Numbered from the stretch's first letter, positions 33,280 to 41,683 are shown. The stretch: DNA of 64,000 nucleotides from Streptomyces roseochromogenus subsp. oscitans DS 12.976 (GCF_000497445.1 NZ_CM002285.1:3935479-3999478), one strand, 5' to 3'. Notes: generated by a model not told the origin, from the sequence alone. Numbers and translations: made by a program.

Positions 33280-33831
33280 CGACCTCGTCGAGGGCGCACT
33301 GACCCGCGGCCTGGGCCGCGTCGACGGCCAGACCGAGGCGCTGCTCCACATCACCCATGCCCGCGCGTACGCCGCTGTGGGCGAGAAGCCCGCAGCGGCC
33401 CGCGCCCGCCCTGCTCGCCGCCGAAGATGCCCTCCTACGCGACGACGGGCCCACAACCCAGTTACTCCCGCGTCAGCGGCCCGGCTGCCGGCACCGTGGC
33501 CAGCCACACCGCCCGCACCTTGACCGACCTAGCCGACCACATCGGCACCGAGCAGCAGCACCGAGACGCCCTGGTCCGCTGGGACCCACAGAAGTACAAG
33601 CGCGTCCACGCCCTCACCTACGCCGACCTCGGCGACAGCCTCGCCGCCCAAGCCCGAGCCGACGAAGCCGTTGCCGCCTGGTCCCAGGCCCTGTCCCTCA
33701 TGGAGGGCATGACCTCGGACCGCACCCGCAAGGCGATCACCTCGCGCCGTTCCACCCTCGCCATCTACCAGCGTCGCAGAGTGCCCGGAGCCGCCGAACT
33801 CGCCCGCCGCGCACGCGAAGCACAGGCCTAA
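33280..33831 (+). pseudogene. C-terminal remnant of an XRE-TPR regulator with frameshifts
   Basis: Three frames in turn give pieces of one protein: EGALTRGLGRVDGQTEALLH and ARAYAAVGEKPAAARA, then LLAAEDALLRDDG, then SHTARTLTDLADHIGTEQQH, HALTYADLGDSLA and SDRTRKAITSRRSTLAIYQR to the stop at 33831. The last part is the typical end of streptomycete XRE-TPR regulators. The first break looks like a four-base duplication near 33403 (CGCC). The DNA-binding N terminus is absent. Confidence 0.72.
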
Positions 33832-33867
33832 GCTGCCCACCAACCGGCCGACGAAGGGACGCCAACC

Positions 33868-34368
33868 GTGGCTCAGCCGAACACCGACGACCAGCCCAAA
33901 GCCCTCAAGCCCGCCCTCGAATCCATGACCCTGCTGGTCGCCGCCGTCATCGTCCACGACAAGGCCACCAACCGCGTCGTCCTCCTCCAACGCAGCCAGA
34001 ACGCCAAGTTCGCCCAGGGCATGTGGGACCTGCCCGTCGGCAAAAGCGAGCCCGGCGAGCCGATCACCGAGACCGCCGTACGCGAGCTGTACGAAGAGAC
34101 CGGCCTGACCGTCAAGCCCGAGGCCCTGAAGGTGGCCCACATCATCCACGGAGCCTGGGGCGTCGAAGCTCCCAACGGCTTCCTCACCGTTGTCTTCACC
34201 ACGCACGAGTGGACCGGCGAACCGGAGAATCGCGAACCTCGCAAGCACGCCCAGGTCTGCTGGCGCGACGCCGACGCCATCCCTGAGGACTTCGTGGACA
34301 CCACCGCCAGTGCCCTCCACCGATATCTCACTGGAGGGCCGGAAGTCTCCCTTGACGGTTGGAGCTAG
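33868..34368 (+). CDS. NUDIX hydrolase
   Basis: A 166-residue NUDIX protein with a perfect box at residues 58-80: Gly58, Glu64, Arg72-Glu73-Leu74, Glu76-Glu77, Gly79-Leu80. It would hydrolyse a nucleoside diphosphate linked to another moiety. The preceding strand is TNRVVLLQRSQNAKFAQGMW. The GTG start lies 36 bases after the pseudogene. Co-location with nucleotide-handling enzymes suggests pathway precursor processing or house-cleaning; the substrate is unknown. Confidence 0.92.
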   Translation: MAQPNTDDQPKALKPALESMTLLVAAVIVHDKATNRVVLLQRSQNAKFAQGMWDLPVGKSEPGEPITETAVRELYEETGLTVKPEALKVAHIIHGAWGVEAPNGFLTVVFTTHEWTGEPENREPRKHAQVCWRDADAIPEDFVDTTASALHRYLTGGPEVSLDGWS

Positions 34369-34372
34369 CGCG

Positions 34373-34582
34373 GTGCCAGGGCGTAACTTGTCTAATCACG
34401 ATCCGCATCTCGAAGCTACTCAAGCGCTGCCCCGCGTTCAAAGAAAAACAGGCCCTGAGACACGTGCCCGGTTTGAGTACCAAGATGAGTGCATAGCGCT
34501 GACACTGCTGGAACACTTCGGCGCTGACCTGCGGGATGTTCTGGTCGATTATTCCACCGACGTGATCGGGACCGCGTTTTGA
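34373..34582 (+). pseudogene. 5' fragment of a possible DUF4297/Cap4-like nuclease gene
   Basis: From a GTG with GGAG eight bases upstream, 69 codons read to a stop. Residues 30-65 (GPETRARFEYQDECIALTLL, DVLVDYSTDVIG) resemble the first helix-strand of the Cap4/DUF4297 dsDNA endonuclease domain found in CBASS and related defence systems. The similarity then ends at an abrupt junction. Composition is clearly less GC-rich than its surroundings. If right, this is a truncated defence gene; the family call is tentative. Confidence 0.4.
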
Positions 34583-34664
34583 TCGACCTCCACTCAGCAT
34601 GGAAGGCTGGACGACTGCTGCTGCAGAATGCGGAAAGAAGTGAAGCGCGCACGATTCCTGCGAA

Positions 34665-34690
34665 CCCCGAAAGGCGGTTGATCTTCGGGG
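34665..34690 (-). terminator. Hairpin after the transporter remnant
   Basis: CCCCGAA (34665-34671) and TTCGGGG (34684-34690) can pair over a 12-base loop, six bases beyond the transporter stop on the minus strand. No T run follows. It is a plausible end for the Dyp operon transcript. Confidence 0.4.
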
Positions 34691-34695
34691 GCGAA

Positions 34696-35465
34696 TCACT
34701 GGCGCCTGCTGAGCAGTGTGGCGACCGGGAGGGCCGCCGCCAGGCCGCTGAGGAGGATCGCGGCGAGTGCGCCCAGGACGGCGGGCTGGTCGGCGAAGGC
34801 GAGGCCGATGGCGGCCAGGGCGGGGCCGGCGTTGCGTACCGAGGCGACGCCTCCCAGGGTGGTGCGGCGTGTCGTCGGGCCGGTGGCCAGCAGTGTTCCT
34901 GCGGCGAAGGCGAACACGGCGAGCAGGAAGCCCGCGAGGAGGGCGAGTGAGCCGAAGAGGGCAACGACGTCCTGCCAGCTGCCCGGCAACATGCCCGCCA
35001 GCACGATCAGGAAGGTGATGTTGGAGACCGCGGCTGTCGTGGGGTGCCATGACTGTGCGGTGGGTTCGGCGTAGCGGCGTATGAGCAGGCCGATGGCGAA
35101 GGGGACGAGTTGCAGGAGCGCGACCGTCCGTACGAGCGCGCCGACGTCGAGGGAGACCTTGGTGCCGATGTCGGCGGCGGTGAGGACGGCGTTGACGGTG
35201 GGGGCGAAGGTGAGGCTGCCGACGGAGGCGAGCAGTACCTGCATCGCCGCGCCCGCGACGACGTCGCCCTGCTGCACCGTCGCCAGCTTCGCTCCGAAGG
35301 GGCCGCCCGGGGACGAGGCGATCAGGATGAGGGCGATGAAGGAGGCCGGGGGAGGCCGAACAGCGCGCCGATGCCCCAGCCGAGCAGGGGAATGACCACC
35401 ATGTTGGCGATCAGCGCCAGCAACAGGAGCGGGACGTCGGCCAAGACGCCGCGCTTGCCCGCCTC
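34696..35465 (-). pseudogene. Bile acid:sodium symporter-like transporter, frameshifted and N-truncated
   Basis: The downstream frame is a membrane protein (FIALILIASSPGGPFGAKLA, LGGVASVRNAGPALAAIGLA) resembling the BASS/ACR3 symporter fold. Its upstream part, PLLLLALIANMVVIPLLGWG, is in another frame; the change falls in the C-rich run near 35355, so one base is added or lost. The first membrane helix usual in the family is absent because the remnant begins at the Dyp peroxidase stop. It was probably the last gene of the Dyp operon. Confidence 0.72.
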
Positions 35466-35467
35466 GT

Positions 35468-36802
35468 TCAGTCGTGAAGGTCCCCGAGCCAGCGCAGGGC
35501 GCTCAGGCTCGGCAGGAAGCAGTACTCGCCTCCTCGGGTGACGACGAACCGGGGCAGCGGCGCGAGGCGGCGGCGCAGAGGCCGCCGGGGGATGGTGTAG
35601 CCGGTCCGCCCGTCCGCGGCTCCGACGACGGGGTCCTTCGTGTCACCGGCCCCGAAGAAGACGGCGTCGTTCATCCACTCCGACTGGACGAACTCGAACT
35701 GCCGGCCCAGATGGGCTCCGATGAACGCGAACATCAGACCGCGGTCCACTCCGTCGTCGTCCATCGCTCCCTCGGGCAGCGGCGGACCGTAGACGGCGCC
35801 GCGCCGGATCATGCGGTGCAGCCGTACCTCCCCGGCCACCGAGGCGTCGCGCGGGTTGGCCCGGCGTATGTGGCACCCGCCCGGGGTGATGAATCCCGCC
35901 GGGTCGTCCTGCTCGTACAGGAAGGTGTTACGGCGGTGGGGGTCGGCGCCGAGGGCCGGGGCGTCGTGCTCCGGGGCGAGGGCCAAAGGGGCACCGCTGC
36001 GCCAGCGGCCCATGATCTTCGCCGCGATCAGTTCCTCGTCCTGGGCGTCGGCGGAGTTGTCCCTCAGGTAGCGCCTGAACTCGGCGACGTTCTGGTGGAG
36101 TTTACGGAAGACCGCGTAACTGCCGTTGTGCCCCAGCACGGTCGGCTGCGGTGTCCGGACACCGCCGATCTCATCGGGGTAGCCGAGGACGAACTCCCCG
36201 CTCTTCAAGGGCACTTCCCACTCATTGGAACCTGGAATGCCACTGCCTTCGACGGCGGGATGGCTGACGCCGTCGAGGTAGCCGAAGTGTTCCTTCCCGG
36301 TGGGCAGTGCGTAGCAGTCCTGCCGCCAGATCGCTGTCACGCCGGGGAGGCGGTCGTAGGCGGGACGGGCGCGGTCGATGGCCGCCTCCAGACGTGGAGC
36401 GTCGGGAGCGATGGCCGTGATCACCACATGGACGTCGGGCGTGCCGAGCGGGGATTCCCAGTGCTGTGGGCTGCTCGCCCCCTCGTCGCGCAGCGCTCGC
36501 GCGCGGGCCGCCATTCCCTGCCGGAACTCCCAGGCGAACGTGTCCAGCGAGGCGCGCGGCACCCCCAGCGCCTCCAGGCCCCAGCACGTGACGGCGACGC
36601 TGACCCAGGTGTCCCCGAGGGGGCTGGAGGAGTCGGCGGCCGAGGTCGCCGCCGCGCTCGCCCGCCGCATCAACTCCCGTCCCTGGGAACGGTCGTCGAT
36701 GCGGAAGACCAGGTACGTCGCCGCGTACGGGGTGGGGCGCGGGCTGAGGACCCCGCGCTGAATGTCGTCGAGTTCCAGTGTGACGTCCGTGGGTGCGCAC
36801 AC
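35468..36802 (-). CDS. Dyp-type heme peroxidase
   Basis: A 444-residue dye-decolourising peroxidase. The distal-site GxxDG motif is GYLDG (174-178, Asp177), the proximal heme ligand is His311 in GGCHIRRANPRDA, and YEQDDPAGFI precedes it. No twin-arginine or other signal is present, so it is cytoplasmic or exported as cargo of a partner. It belongs to the longer, class-C/D-like size range. It is third in a minus-strand operon after two uncharacterised proteins and before a broken transporter. No encapsulin gene is adjacent. Confidence 0.93.
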   Translation of the reverse strand: MCAPTDVTLELDDIQRGVLSPRPTPYAATYLVFRIDDRSQGRELMRRASAAATSAADSSSPLGDTWVSVAVTCWGLEALGVPRASLDTFAWEFRQGMAARARALRDEGASSPQHWESPLGTPDVHVVITAIAPDAPRLEAAIDRARPAYDRLPGVTAIWRQDCYALPTGKEHFGYLDGVSHPAVEGSGIPGSNEWEVPLKSGEFVLGYPDEIGGVRTPQPTVLGHNGSYAVFRKLHQNVAEFRRYLRDNSADAQDEELIAAKIMGRWRSGAPLALAPEHDAPALGADPHRRNTFLYEQDDPAGFITPGGCHIRRANPRDASVAGEVRLHRMIRRGAVYGPPLPEGAMDDDGVDRGLMFAFIGAHLGRQFEFVQSEWMNDAVFFGAGDTKDPVVGAADGRTGYTIPRRPLRRRLAPLPRFVVTRGGEYCFLPSLSALRWLGDLHD

Positions 36803-36817
36803 GTCGGCCTCCCTGCG

Positions 36818-36862
36818 GCATCGCTATGAAATGCATCGCTATGAAATGCATGGCTATGAAAC
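36818..36862. repeat. Three 15-bp tandem repeats spanning a gene's stop codon
   Basis: The plus-strand unit GCATCGCTATGAAAT occurs twice perfectly and a third time with two changes (GCATGGCTATGAAAC). The third unit contains the stop codon of the 336-aa gene, so the other two look like in-phase copies of that gene's last codons placed between it and the Dyp gene. The units are AT-rich for this genome. Confidence 0.75.
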
Positions 36863-37864
36863 GAGGTTGCGCCAGAAATTCCGGAGGCTGTCGTCGGCGC
36901 CGAAGAGCGTGCTGAAGATCGTGGAGTCGGCCAGCAGCACGTCTGCCGCGCGGTCGTCGCCAGGGGGCATCCACAGGAACATGTTGAACTCGGTGTTCCC
37001 GTCGTCGGTGAACGGATGGGGCCGGGACGTGTCGATCGGCTGGCGGGCCAGCACATGGATGGCCTTCGGCTCGTCGGTCGTCACCGCGTAGTGCGGCAGG
37101 TGCATGTGGAAGTTGAAGTTCGTGACTCCGTTCAGCCATCCCTTCTCGTCCAGATCCCTGTTGGTCGACAGCGGGGCGATCCGGTTGTCCTCACCGGTGG
37201 CGGGACGGAGCCCGTACTGGTTGATGACCGGCACGCCCAGGCCCTTCATCACGTCCCTGACGTAGGTGGCGAACCGCTGCTGACGGGGCACCAGGGGATC
37301 GCCGTGGTGGCGGTACTCCACTTCCCGCACGGACAGGTCGTCCGACGCGCCGACGTCGTGATGGGGCCCCAGGACGAGGCGGGCGTCCTCCCGGGCGAGG
37401 AAGGCACGCAGGGCCTCGGTCTCGCCAGGCTGCGCCTCCTGCCCGGTGATCATGTGGTCCAGTCCGAAGACGAACAGGACGTCCGTGTCGGCCAGCACCC
37501 GCTCATCGAGCGGGGTGTGGAAACCGGCTTGGTCGATGCGCTGGTACACCGGGACGGGATGTCCGGTGACCTCCTCGGCGAAGTCCTGGAACGGCACCCA
37601 GGCCCAGAAGAACAGCTCCAGCGATCCCCCGATGCCCTGCTGGAACTGACAGGGGTCGGACCACTTCGGGTCCTCGTAGGCCGGCCACGCCACCCGCCGC
37701 ACCTCGGTCATGGTGGAGAACCGGTTGTCCAGCTCGGCCGCGTTCCGGCCCGCCTCGGCCGGATAGCTCCACGAGACGTAGATGCTCGCACGGCGCCCGC
37801 CAGGGGTGTACTTCCGGGGAACGTGCCGCTGGTTGTAGGTCCGTGCGGTTCTGGCCTCACTCAT
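36854..37864 (-). CDS. Uncharacterised 336-aa protein of the Dyp operon
   Basis: A soluble protein with no family that I recognise. Readable elements are ASIYVSWSYPAEAGRNAAEL near the N terminus, VLFVFGLDHMITGQEAQPGE, LVLGPHHDVGASDDLSVREV and THxH-like stretches (NFHMHLPHYAV). Alternating hydrophobic strands with LFVFG and LVLGPHHD suggest a flavodoxin- or class I amidotransferase-like alpha/beta fold. Several clustered His and Asp could bind metal. It starts ten bases after the 177-aa gene and ends just before the Dyp gene, so the three are probably one functional unit. Confidence 0.75.
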   Translation of the reverse strand: MSEARTARTYNQRHVPRKYTPGGRRASIYVSWSYPAEAGRNAAELDNRFSTMTEVRRVAWPAYEDPKWSDPCQFQQGIGGSLELFFWAWVPFQDFAEEVTGHPVPVYQRIDQAGFHTPLDERVLADTDVLFVFGLDHMITGQEAQPGETEALRAFLAREDARLVLGPHHDVGASDDLSVREVEYRHHGDPLVPRQQRFATYVRDVMKGLGVPVINQYGLRPATGEDNRIAPLSTNRDLDEKGWLNGVTNFNFHMHLPHYAVTTDEPKAIHVLARQPIDTSRPHPFTDDGNTEFNMFLWMPPGDDRAADVLLADSTIFSTLFGADDSLRNFWRNLVS

Positions 37865-37874
37865 GGCCCAGCCC

Positions 37875-38408
37875 TCACTGCATCTGGTCGAGCATCTCGG
37901 ACAGAGCGTTCTTGATCCGCAGGGCCTTCTTGATCTCGTCCGCCGTCACATACGGATACTCTCCGTATTCGATGAAGCTCGGACAGTGGTGTTCCCGTAC
38001 GAAGCGCACGAACGCCTCCGGGTTCGTCCGCCAGTCCTCGGGAAACCCTTCGAGGTTCTCGAAGGTGGTGCTCACGCCCGACTTGCTGAACAGCGCGACG
38101 GCGTCCTCGGTGTACTTGTCGAAGTCGGTGTCGAAGATCCCCTGATACATGAAGCGGGTGTCGTCGTCGAAGAGGACCCAGCGCAGGTAGTGCAGCTTCA
38201 ACGGTGCGAGAAGGTACGGATCCTGCTCCAGGGCCTTGGCCAGGGTGTGGCCGTGCTCCCGTATCGCGCCGGCCCTGCCCGGTTTGACGTTCGCGATGAT
38301 GGTGAAGCCGTAGCAGGCCGGAGTTCTCGGAAAGACGGGGCCGTACTTCCCCTGTTCCAGGTGGTCGGTCTCCTTGGGGATGACGACCGCCTGCGGCTTG
38401 ATCTCCAT
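37875..38408 (-). CDS. Uncharacterised 177-aa protein, first gene of the Dyp operon
   Basis: The product starts MEIKPQAVVIPKETDH and contains ACYGFTIIANVKPGRAGAIR, LKLHYLRWVLFDDDTRFMYQ and IFDTDFDKYTEDAVALFSKS. The pattern of strand, helix and a LRWVLFDD strand resembles one ferredoxin-like half of a dimeric alpha-beta barrel, the fold also used by Dyp peroxidases. It may be a stand-alone binding or scaffold partner. The ATG at 38408 has GGAGAAG upstream. No signal peptide or cysteine is seen. Confidence 0.75.
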   Translation of the reverse strand: MEIKPQAVVIPKETDHLEQGKYGPVFPRTPACYGFTIIANVKPGRAGAIREHGHTLAKALEQDPYLLAPLKLHYLRWVLFDDDTRFMYQGIFDTDFDKYTEDAVALFSKSGVSTTFENLEGFPEDWRTNPEAFVRFVREHHCPSFIEYGEYPYVTADEIKKALRIKNALSEMLDQMQ

Positions 38409-38650
38409 GTCCGCTTCTCCCGCCATCCAGTGGCCGGTACAGATCCATTTTGCCGCCCGGTCACTGGACGCGCCCGCTGGACAGGAGGAGACCGGGCCCT
38501 GCGCGGCGCCGGCCGGTCTTGCAGCCGTCCCGGAACCCGTCGGCCCCCTCTCGCTCGGCGTGCGGCGAGCCGCTCCCCGCCCGGACCGGCGTGGCACGGG
38601 GGCCGGGGCGGGCGGAAGATGGGGTGTGGGATGCCTCCGGGAGGTGAGCT

Positions 38651-38935
38651 GTGGTGATGTACGGGCACTACGGGCACGGCGGCTGGGTCTGGATGGCCTT
38701 CCTGCCGCTGCTGTGGATCGCGGTCATCGGGCTGGTGGTCTGGGCCGTGGTCCGTCTGACGCGGCGCCCGGCCGGCCGGGGCGACGGCACGGAGCGCGGA
38801 TGGCTGCCCGGAGAGACACCGAGGGAGACACCCGAGGAGATCCTCGACCGCCGCTTCGCCTCGGGCGAGATCGATGCGGACGCCTACCACGAGGCGCGCA
38901 AACATCTGGCCGCCTACCGGCCACGACCGAAGTGA
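38651..38935 (+). CDS. Small membrane protein with SHOCT domain
   Basis: A 94-residue protein: a short His/Gly-rich start, one membrane helix (WMAFLPLLWIAVIGLVVWAV), a charged linker, and a C-terminal SHOCT motif (PEEILDRRFASGEIDADAYH). SHOCT modules mediate oligomerisation. Three codons could start it (GTG 38651, GTG 38654, ATG 38657) after GGAGGTGA at 38639-38646; spacing favours either of the last two. It stands alone before the NfeD-like/SPFH pair. Confidence 0.83.
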   Translation: MVMYGHYGHGGWVWMAFLPLLWIAVIGLVVWAVVRLTRRPAGRGDGTERGWLPGETPRETPEEILDRRFASGEIDADAYHEARKHLAAYRPRPK

Positions 38936-39088
38936 GCCCCGGCGGCCGCGTCCGAGGCCGACCTGCGGACCGGTTGGCAGGCTGCTCACCCTGGCGTGCC
39001 CCGGTTCCGCTCGGCCACCACCCCGTTGGGTCCCGGCTCAGCTGGGTCTATCGTCTGAGTTCCGGGGTCAGGACGAGGAGGACGGCCG

Positions 39089-39343
39089 GTGATGCCGCAG
39101 GACGAGGCCGTGGTCGGCTGTGTGGGCAAGGTGGTCATCGGAACGCGTGGATCCGCGGGCCCCGGCGAGGTCCTGGTACGGGTCCGGGGCGGCTCCGAGA
39201 CGTTCCTGGCGTGGTCCGAGGATCCCCTGCCCACGGGCGCAACGGTCCTCGTGATCGAATCACGGGGATGCCGCGAGGTCGGCGTCATCGAGTGGGTGGA
39301 TCCATTGGACGCGCTCGGCGGCGACACCGCCGGCGCAAGCTGA
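39089..39343 (+). CDS. Small NfeD-like (OB-fold) protein
   Basis: An 84-residue beta-rich protein: VVGCVGKVVIGTRGSAGPGE, VLVRVRGGSETFLAWSEDPL and TVLVIESRGCREVGVIEW fit the OB-fold of NfeD C-terminal domains. No membrane helix is present. The SPFH protein begins ten bases downstream, the classic NfeD-flotillin pairing. The GTG at 39089 or the ATG at 39092 can be the start; GGAGG lies upstream. Confidence 0.78.
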   Translation: MMPQDEAVVGCVGKVVIGTRGSAGPGEVLVRVRGGSETFLAWSEDPLPTGATVLVIESRGCREVGVIEWVDPLDALGGDTAGAS

Positions 39344-39353
39344 GGAGTAGAGC

Positions 39354-40538
39354 ATGTTCGGATACCGCGTTCCCGCTCCCGACGAGGCGATGTTGATCTC
39401 GGGTGGGCGACGGGGACTGGGGGGCGCGCCGTTCCGAGTGGTGACGGGGCACGGCAAGTTCGTGGTCCCGTTCTTCCGAAAGACCCGCTTCCTTTCCCTG
39501 GCGATGTGCGAGGCCGAGGTCACCGAGACCTGTGTGACCAAGCAGGGCATCTCCCTGCACGTCCGCGCCGTCATCGCCTTCAAGGTCGGCAACGACCACG
39601 AGAGCATCATCAACGCCGGCCAGCGCTTCCTCTCCGACCAGGAGCAGATGTCGGTGCTGACCGGCCGGATCTTCGCCGGCCATCTGCGGGCCATCATCGG
39701 CTCGATGACGGTCGAGGAGATCGTCACCGAGCGCCAGAAGCTCGCCGCCGAGGTCCTCGACACCTCGAAGACGGAGATGGCGAAGATCGGCCTGATCGTC
39801 GACTCGCTGCAGATCCAGTCGATCGACGACGGCGACACCGGCTACATCGACGCGATGTCCGCCCCGCACAAGGCGGCCATCCAGCGGCAGGCCCAGATCG
39901 CCCAGGCCCAGGCCACCCAGGCCTCGGTCGAGGCGCAGCAGGAGGCGGCCCGCAAGCAGGCCGAGTACGCCCGGCAGACCGCCATCGTCAAGGCCGAGTA
40001 CTCGGCCGAGGTGGACCGCGCCCAGGCCCAGGCCGCGCAGGCCGGACCGCTGGCGCAGGCGCACGCCCAGCAGGAGGTGCTGGACGCCCAGACCGAACTG
40101 GCCCAGCGCCAGGCCCTGTTGCGCCAGCAGCAGCTGGTGGCCGAGGTCGTGAAGCCCGCCGAGGCGGAGGCCGAGCGGGTCCGGATCCTCGCCGCCGCCG
40201 AGGCCCAGCGCATGAAGATCCAGGCCGAGGCCGCGGCCTCGTACGACCGGGTCGCGCTGGACCGGATGCTCATCGACCAGCTCCCGCAGATCGTGAAGGA
40301 GGCGGCGGGCGGCCTGGCCGGCGCCAACGTCAACGTCCTCAACGGCGCGGACGGCCTCGGCGAGATCGCCGCGGGCCTGGTGTCCCAGGGCCTGACGATC
40401 CTCGACTCGGTCCGGCAGAACCTGAACGGCCAGGAACCGGCCGAGCGCCGTCCCGAGGAGACCAAGTCCAACGGCCTGCTCCAGTTGCACTCGGGCAAGG
40501 ACCAGCGGTCGGACGACGGTCCGGTCGACGTGGACTAG
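39354..40538 (+). CDS. SPFH/flotillin-like protein
   Basis: A 394-residue flotillin-family protein. The SPFH domain fills about residues 1-170 (RFLSDQEQMSVLTGRIFAGH, LRAIIGSMTVEEIVTERQKL). A long Ala/Gln/Glu-rich coiled coil follows (190-300), then a Gly-rich oligomerisation part (GADGLGEIAAGLVSQGLTIL). There is no clear N-terminal membrane hairpin, so attachment may be peripheral. Such proteins organise membrane microdomains with NfeD partners. Its TAG stop lies in a CTAG that also ends the convergent EamA gene. Confidence 0.92.
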   Translation: MFGYRVPAPDEAMLISGGRRGLGGAPFRVVTGHGKFVVPFFRKTRFLSLAMCEAEVTETCVTKQGISLHVRAVIAFKVGNDHESIINAGQRFLSDQEQMSVLTGRIFAGHLRAIIGSMTVEEIVTERQKLAAEVLDTSKTEMAKIGLIVDSLQIQSIDDGDTGYIDAMSAPHKAAIQRQAQIAQAQATQASVEAQQEAARKQAEYARQTAIVKAEYSAEVDRAQAQAAQAGPLAQAHAQQEVLDAQTELAQRQALLRQQQLVAEVVKPAEAEAERVRILAAAEAQRMKIQAEAAASYDRVALDRMLIDQLPQIVKEAAGGLAGANVNVLNGADGLGEIAAGLVSQGLTILDSVRQNLNGQEPAERRPEETKSNGLLQLHSGKDQRSDDGPVDVD

Positions 40539-41605
40539 TCGCTCCGCGGGTTGTCCCGCGAGGGGTTGTCTTTCGTCTGCGGCACCGCCGTGACCGGTCG
40601 CTCCCCCAAGTTCTCGGCGTTCTCGGCGATTTCGGCGTTCTCGGCTTCGCTCGAACCCGGGGGGACCCCCATCGCGACGGCAGCCGCGGACCAGGCTCCC
40701 GTCGCACCGGGTCGGGGGGAGAGTCGGGGGCCGGGTTGCCGACTTGGTCGCGGACTCAGCTGTGCGGCCACCAGCGCCGTCAGTGCGAGGACGAAGCCCA
40801 GGGTCTGGGGGAAGCTCAGTGACTCGCCCTGGGCGATGCCGATGACGGTCGCGACCAGCGGGGACAGCAGCACCAGCGGTGCCGACGCGGCGACCGGCAG
40901 TCGGCCGATCCCACGGAACCACAGCGTGTAGGCGATCAGTCCGCCCATGCTGCCGAGCCACAGATAGCCGCCGGCGGCGCCCGCGTCGATCCGTGGCGGC
41001 ACCCCCTCGACCGCCAGCGTGAGCGGAAGCAACAGCAGTCCGCCGACGGCGAGTTGCCAGCCGGCCAGGGTCAGCGGGCCCACGTCCGCCGGGCGGCCCC
41101 AGCGCTTGGTGAGGACGACGCCGCCGGCCATGGTGGTCGTATGGCCGAGGCCGGCGAGCACGCCTACAGCGTCCAGCCGGGCCCCCGGTCCGAGTACCAC
41201 CAGACCCACTCCGAGCACACCGAGCACGCCCCAGGTCAGCCGCCAGGCCGTCGGGCGGTCGTGGAGCGCCGCGAGGCCCAGTCCTGCGACCAGCAGCGGC
41301 TGGGCGGCGCCGAGGGTGGCGGCGACACCCCCGGGGAGGCGTTCGGCGGCCACGAACAGCAGGGGCATGGCGCCGATGTTGAGGACGCCGAGGACCACGG
41401 TCTTCCACCACCACTCCCCGCGCGGCAGCACCCGGGTGAGCGCCAGCGCGAGCAGCCCGGCGGGCAGGGACCGCATCAGGCCCGCGAACAGCGGATGCCC
41501 GGGCGGGAGCAGCCGGGTGGTGACCACGTAGGTGGTGCCCCAGGACGCGGGCGCGAGCGCGGTCAGCAGAACGGTGGTCGTCGCCTGCGCCTTGTAGCCG
41601 TGCAT
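40535..41605 (-). CDS. EamA/DMT-family transporter
   Basis: A 356-residue drug/metabolite transporter with ten membrane helices in two EamA repeats (first LTALAPASWGTTYVVTTRLL, second GPLTLAGWQLAVGGLLLLPL). The C-terminal 60 residues form a cytoplasmic tail with an AEN/AEI repeat from TTCTCGGCG-like DNA repeats around 40611-40645. Substrate unknown; many homologues export amino acids or metabolites. It is divergent from a LysR regulator that probably controls it. The end overlaps the SPFH stop by four bases. Confidence 0.9.
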   Translation of the reverse strand: MHGYKAQATTTVLLTALAPASWGTTYVVTTRLLPPGHPLFAGLMRSLPAGLLALALTRVLPRGEWWWKTVVLGVLNIGAMPLLFVAAERLPGGVAATLGAAQPLLVAGLGLAALHDRPTAWRLTWGVLGVLGVGLVVLGPGARLDAVGVLAGLGHTTTMAGGVVLTKRWGRPADVGPLTLAGWQLAVGGLLLLPLTLAVEGVPPRIDAGAAGGYLWLGSMGGLIAYTLWFRGIGRLPVAASAPLVLLSPLVATVIGIAQGESLSFPQTLGFVLALTALVAAQLSPRPSRQPGPRLSPRPGATGAWSAAAVAMGVPPGSSEAENAEIAENAENLGERPVTAVPQTKDNPSRDNPRSD

Positions 41606-41683
41606 GGGGGAAGTCTCGGCGGGACATGCTCATGATTTCAAAGCATGGTTGTCATCACAGTCATGAAGGAGAACGATCGATTC

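Noticed and set aside
39285..41633. 782-codon minus-strand open frame
   Set aside because: Antisense to the SPFH gene and out of frame with EamA; no motif or start support.
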